Source of the DNA: an uncultured Solobacterium sp.
Lineage (GTDB): Bacteria; Bacillota_I; Bacilli_A; Erysipelotrichales; Erysipelotrichaceae
Length of the DNA: 7,256 nt
NCBI GenBank assembly: GCA_937895985.1
Contig: CALBKL010000318.1
Span: 1-7,256 of the forward strand
Reading direction: 5' to 3'
The notes under the pieces are model-generated. The model saw nothing but the letters and a program-made list of their open reading frames with translations, ran no database searches and was not told the origin of the DNA. This document shows positions 6,201 to 7,256 of this stretch, one piece after another. Every line of letters starts with the position of its first letter. Position 1 is the first letter of the stretch. Position numbers and translations under genes: made by a program.

Positions 6201-6740
6201 TTACATGAAGTAGAAGCACCATTTGGATATGAACGTATGGACCAAGATATTGTATTTACTGCAACAGGCACAAAAGATAAACCACAACTCATTCAGGCGA
6301 TTGATCGTAAGAAGAGGGTTTATGTACGTGTAAAGAAGGTAGATGCAGAGGATTATGATACAGTTCTTGAGAATACTGAATTTACAGTCTTCCATTCTGA
6401 TGGAGCTATCGCAATGGATATATACGGAAGAAGTACAGTTGGTGTAACGGATAAGAATGGTTATGTTGATTTTGTGGTGCCATATGCCGCATCAGGAATG
6501 TATATGATGGAAACAGAAGCTCCAAAAGGATATGAGATTTCAGTTGAAAAATATGAAATTAAACATCTTTCTGCACAAAACTTTAGTCCAGAAAAACCTG
6601 TTGAAATGACAGTGGCAGATGAAAAGGAAAAAGATATTCCAACCGGAGTAGGAATTCACTATGGTGTATGGTTCTGTGTGATTGGAGGAGTCATTGGTGT
6701 TGTATGGACTATTTTCTCAACAAAGCGAATGCATAAGTAA
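3174..6740 (+). CDS. Thioester-domain, CnaB/SpaA-repeat surface adhesin with IPTGV sorting signal
   Basis: A 1188-residue secreted, wall-anchored adhesin. Residues 1-34 are a signal peptide with a Lys-rich start and probable cleavage VYA|DS. Residues about 60-140 look like a thioester domain: C74 in IPAYCIQP and Q129 in LAAQDLIWEY are the expected Cys-Gln pair, which in known thioester adhesins bonds covalently to a partner surface. Residues about 140-288 are beta-rich and unassigned. Residues about 288-1150 form roughly eight CnaB/SpaA-like modules, each starting near a Lys strand, passing through a YT-x-x-E...GY strand, and ending with Asp or Asn. Such modules form Lys-Asn/Asp isopeptide bonds and make protease-resistant stalks. 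The protein ends DIPTGV (1154-1159), a hydrophobic segment and a short basic tail. There is no LPXTG and no pilin motif, so a single-chain adhesin is more likely than a polymerised pilus. The start is clear: GGGAGG at 3161-3166, seven bases before ATG. A class B sortase gene begins 5 bp after the stop. Confidence 0.93.
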   Translation: MKIKKIKKQIQNLILRIMSVLMVFTLIPYLHVYADSTTITCTDVPGRQIYYVDGIAYDTPESHFLRADGIPAYCIQPKIPDIYHPIGYVGEDPGWTKMSELDQNIMLAYAFFGYGFDGERTNERYLAAQDLIWEYLGTTNITRATIDTTQKKNEIRSLVEQLRFMPNLQVMEYNQNVKEGSFFTGEIDGNVPVHVVNTNGSLDNFDVVVENGTLVDVNGDPVSTVVGNDFYVKVAMGQQAKIRFINKLLSRNDEGGENQIIYRSSINQDVIKAGKLRVDSAEINLHAVGTSISLIKRDIDTNLQQPQGAAESFVKTSYELFDETMQKPVGMLNIDESGISNTIQGLYYSHQYSVKEVTAATGYKLDTEKKIVLFNQLPNHTNHITLDVLDDVITGKFRIHKLFVDKNQSALATNEQGATFTAILQKYIDRFGSFEEASQHLSEFTPKEYAIITTDEEGNAKSGELAYGKYTVRQTGAKDSEIELLKEDFVFEVSHENQPDIKYEISNISKEYYVRLVKKDTETNEIIDFHSAGFKIKDANGNYIVQRIGENSYDTFQTSTKEEIKYPKGTFCVVQEGGTITTPLKLAPGSYTIEEISSPVGFTRELQEIPFTLQQENVVKVDEENNQYITVEVKNNRIYGQLELQKKVEEYQSDRNLVTEKSLAGIVFRMIADEDIIEPMHGTVILPKGHVFTEFITDENGYALVEKIPLGKYVVQEIKTLDGLVLDETTYPVQFVEVDDVTATIHRNLTITNQITKTEITKTMITGSPETPGAKLRILDEENTIVDEWVSAYQVAHKIAGLTTGKKYTLHEEMTADGYYYADDITFTVNPDGSVLAVEMIDKPVEYLIEKINEAGKAVSGVRLQLKKLSTGEFVPLPNDGVTTSEFMHLNNLHAGEQYELEEVEIVNGVHRASTIQFTVPKYNPTTTEPIKIQMVDLTVDISLKKVDEDGHTVVGAILDIYEATLNENQEYVPVLDENNNPKIIHRLVTTEEEVYDIGQHVKGGSSYILHEVEAPFGYERMDQDIVFTATGTKDKPQLIQAIDRKKRVYVRVKKVDAEDYDTVLENTEFTVFHSDGAIAMDIYGRSTVGVTDKNGYVDFVVPYAASGMYMMETEAPKGYEISVEKYEIKHLSAQNFSPEKPVEMTVADEKEKDIPTGVGIHYGVWFCVIGGVIGVVWTIFSTKRMHK
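3351..3593 (+). other. Predicted thioester domain of the adhesin (C74/Q129)
   Basis: C74 (codon 3393-3395) sits in AYCIQP, and Q129 (codon 3558-3560) in AAQDLIWEY. These fit the two halves of Cys-Gln thioester domains: an aromatic-Cys motif and a Gln followed by hydrophobics and IW. The Gln is preceded by Ala rather than the Thr of the classic TQ-x-A motif. The bond itself is inferred, not visible. Confidence 0.75.
4035..6623 (+). repeat. Array of about eight diverged CnaB/SpaA-like isopeptide modules
   Basis: Approximate modules by residue: 288-393, 395-511, 512-639, 640-756, 757-844, 845-937, 938-1047, 1048-1150. Predicted Lys/Glu/(Asp or Asn) triads from alignment by eye to the SpyCatcher parent domain: K296/E356/D390 or D391; K518/E595/N635; K646 or K647/E717/N753; K762/E812/D842; K851/E903/D937; K946/E1012/D1044; K1055/E1113/D1149. 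Module 2 has Gln474 where Glu is expected. Modules are too diverged at DNA level to recombine easily. Boundaries are uncertain by about ten residues. Confidence 0.8.
6633..6737 (+). other. Class-B-type cell-wall sorting signal (DIPTGV plus membrane tail)
   Basis: Residues 1154-1188: DIPTGV, then about 18 hydrophobic residues (within VWFCVIGGVIGVVWTIF), then a basic tail (KRMHK). The motif is one residue short of LPXTG and resembles the QVPTGV-type signals known to be used by SrtB-family sortases. The sortase gene next door fits this. Confidence 0.8.
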
Positions 6741-6745
6741 TAGGG

Positions 6746-7256
6746 ATGTTAATCAAAATTAAGGTCTCATTATGCATATTGGTTATGTTATTTGGTGTAT
6801 GTATCTATGCAAGAAAGTGGAGAGTATTAGAGGATGAACAACTGAAGGTTCAAATGTTATCTATGAAAATACAACCACAAAAAGAAAATGAAAAATTTAG
6901 TATTAATATGCATGCATGGAATGACTTAAAGAAACAGAACCCTGACTTTTGGGCATGGATTTATTGGCAGGAAGGAATTGTATCTCAACCGGTTGTCATT
7001 GATACAGGTGGAAAAGAGTATCTTTACAAAAACTTTGATGGTGAATCATCTGTATGTGGAACACCGATGATATTTGAAACGAAATCCAAGAATAAAATTA
7101 TCTACGGCCATTATGTTGGATATGGAGCTGAAAATGCAGTATTTACTAGACTCGCAGACTTAACAAACAAGAAGCTATTTTATGAACATCAAAGTTTTTA
7201 CTTGTGCATGCAAGATAAAATAGAGGAATACAGAGTATTTTTAATTACTATTAAGG
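6746..7256 (+). CDS. srtB: Class B sortase, 3' truncated by the window end
   Basis: The first 170 residues of a membrane-anchored transpeptidase. An N-terminal signal anchor (LIKIKVSLCILVMLFGVCIYARKW) is followed by a linker and then class B landmarks: WNDLKKQNPDFWAWIYW, QPVVID, EYLYKNFDGESSVCGTPMIFE, NKIIYGHYVGYG and VFTRLADL. The catalytic His is H122 in YGHY; the catalytic Cys and Arg lie beyond the window. Sortase B enzymes recognise non-LPXTG signals, cut after Thr, and link substrates to peptidoglycan. Here the probable substrate is the IPTGV adhesin encoded just upstream. The ATG at 6746 is 5 bp after the adhesin stop. The only SD-like bases (AGGG) touch the start codon, so translation is probably coupled to the adhesin. 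The frame is closed upstream by a TAA at 6734-6736, and the only later Met that keeps part of the anchor is at 6785, so 6746 is the best start. YGHY, rather than the more usual YGHN/YGHH, is a minor deviation. Confidence 0.88.
   Translation, partial: MLIKIKVSLCILVMLFGVCIYARKWRVLEDEQLKVQMLSMKIQPQKENEKFSINMHAWNDLKKQNPDFWAWIYWQEGIVSQPVVIDTGGKEYLYKNFDGESSVCGTPMIFETKSKNKIIYGHYVGYGAENAVFTRLADLTNKKLFYEHQSFYLCMQDKIEEYRVFLITIK

Noticed and set aside
1..7256. CRISPR array, tRNA, rRNA, or insertion sequence
   Set aside because: No regularly spaced short repeats, no tRNA- or rRNA-like segments, and no transposase or paired terminal inverted repeats were seen. The Tn5 mosaic end at 21-39 is library adapter, not a native transposon.

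Overview
The window looks like a low-GC Firmicute, plausibly a gut anaerobe. I infer this from the AT-rich coding sequence, strong AGGAGG-type ribosome sites, T-run terminators, a YolD/Y-family polymerase pair, and a sortase-anchored isopeptide adhesin. Erysipelotrichales-like ancestry is a guess from overall flavour and I cannot confirm it. All genes lie on the + strand. Both ends are cut. The left edge is not native DNA: positions 7-39 are the Illumina Nextera read-1 transposase adapter, and positions 1-6 match the end of an i5 index. The right edge cuts through a sortase gene.

Layout. 42-692 is the 3' part of a gene for a membrane-anchored TPR protein: the end of a hydrophobic segment, a Thr/Glu/Ala/Asp-rich linker, then about three TPR-like repeats. 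A T-run terminator follows. 810-1127 is a small glutaredoxin-like protein (CPHC motif) with its own promoter-like sequence and a strong terminator. 1185-2696 is a Y-family (UmuC/UvrX/YqjW-like) translesion DNA polymerase, overlapping by 4 bp a YolD-like gene (2693-3103). After about 70 bp of non-coding sequence, 3174-6740 encodes a 1188-residue surface adhesin. It has a signal peptide, a predicted thioester domain (C74/Q129), about eight CnaB/SpaA-like modules, and a non-canonical IPTGV sorting signal with a membrane tail. 6746-7256 is the N-terminal 170 residues of a class B sortase, the likely anchoring enzyme for that adhesin.

How it fits together. The adhesin and sortase form a self-contained surface module. 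The substrate is exported by Sec, its IPTGV signal is read by the adjacent SrtB-type enzyme rather than housekeeping SrtA, and the thioester tip could bond covalently to a host or partner surface at the end of an isopeptide-stiffened stalk. A polymerase/YolD pair next to a Cna-type adhesin and class B sortase resembles cargo of Firmicute integrative conjugative elements. No integrase, relaxase or attachment site is visible here, so this remains inference. The TPR gene uses different codons from the rest (all Arg as AGA/AGG, mostly ATA for Ile). With the adapter at its end, this raises either a horizontal-transfer boundary or an assembly chimera near 693-800.
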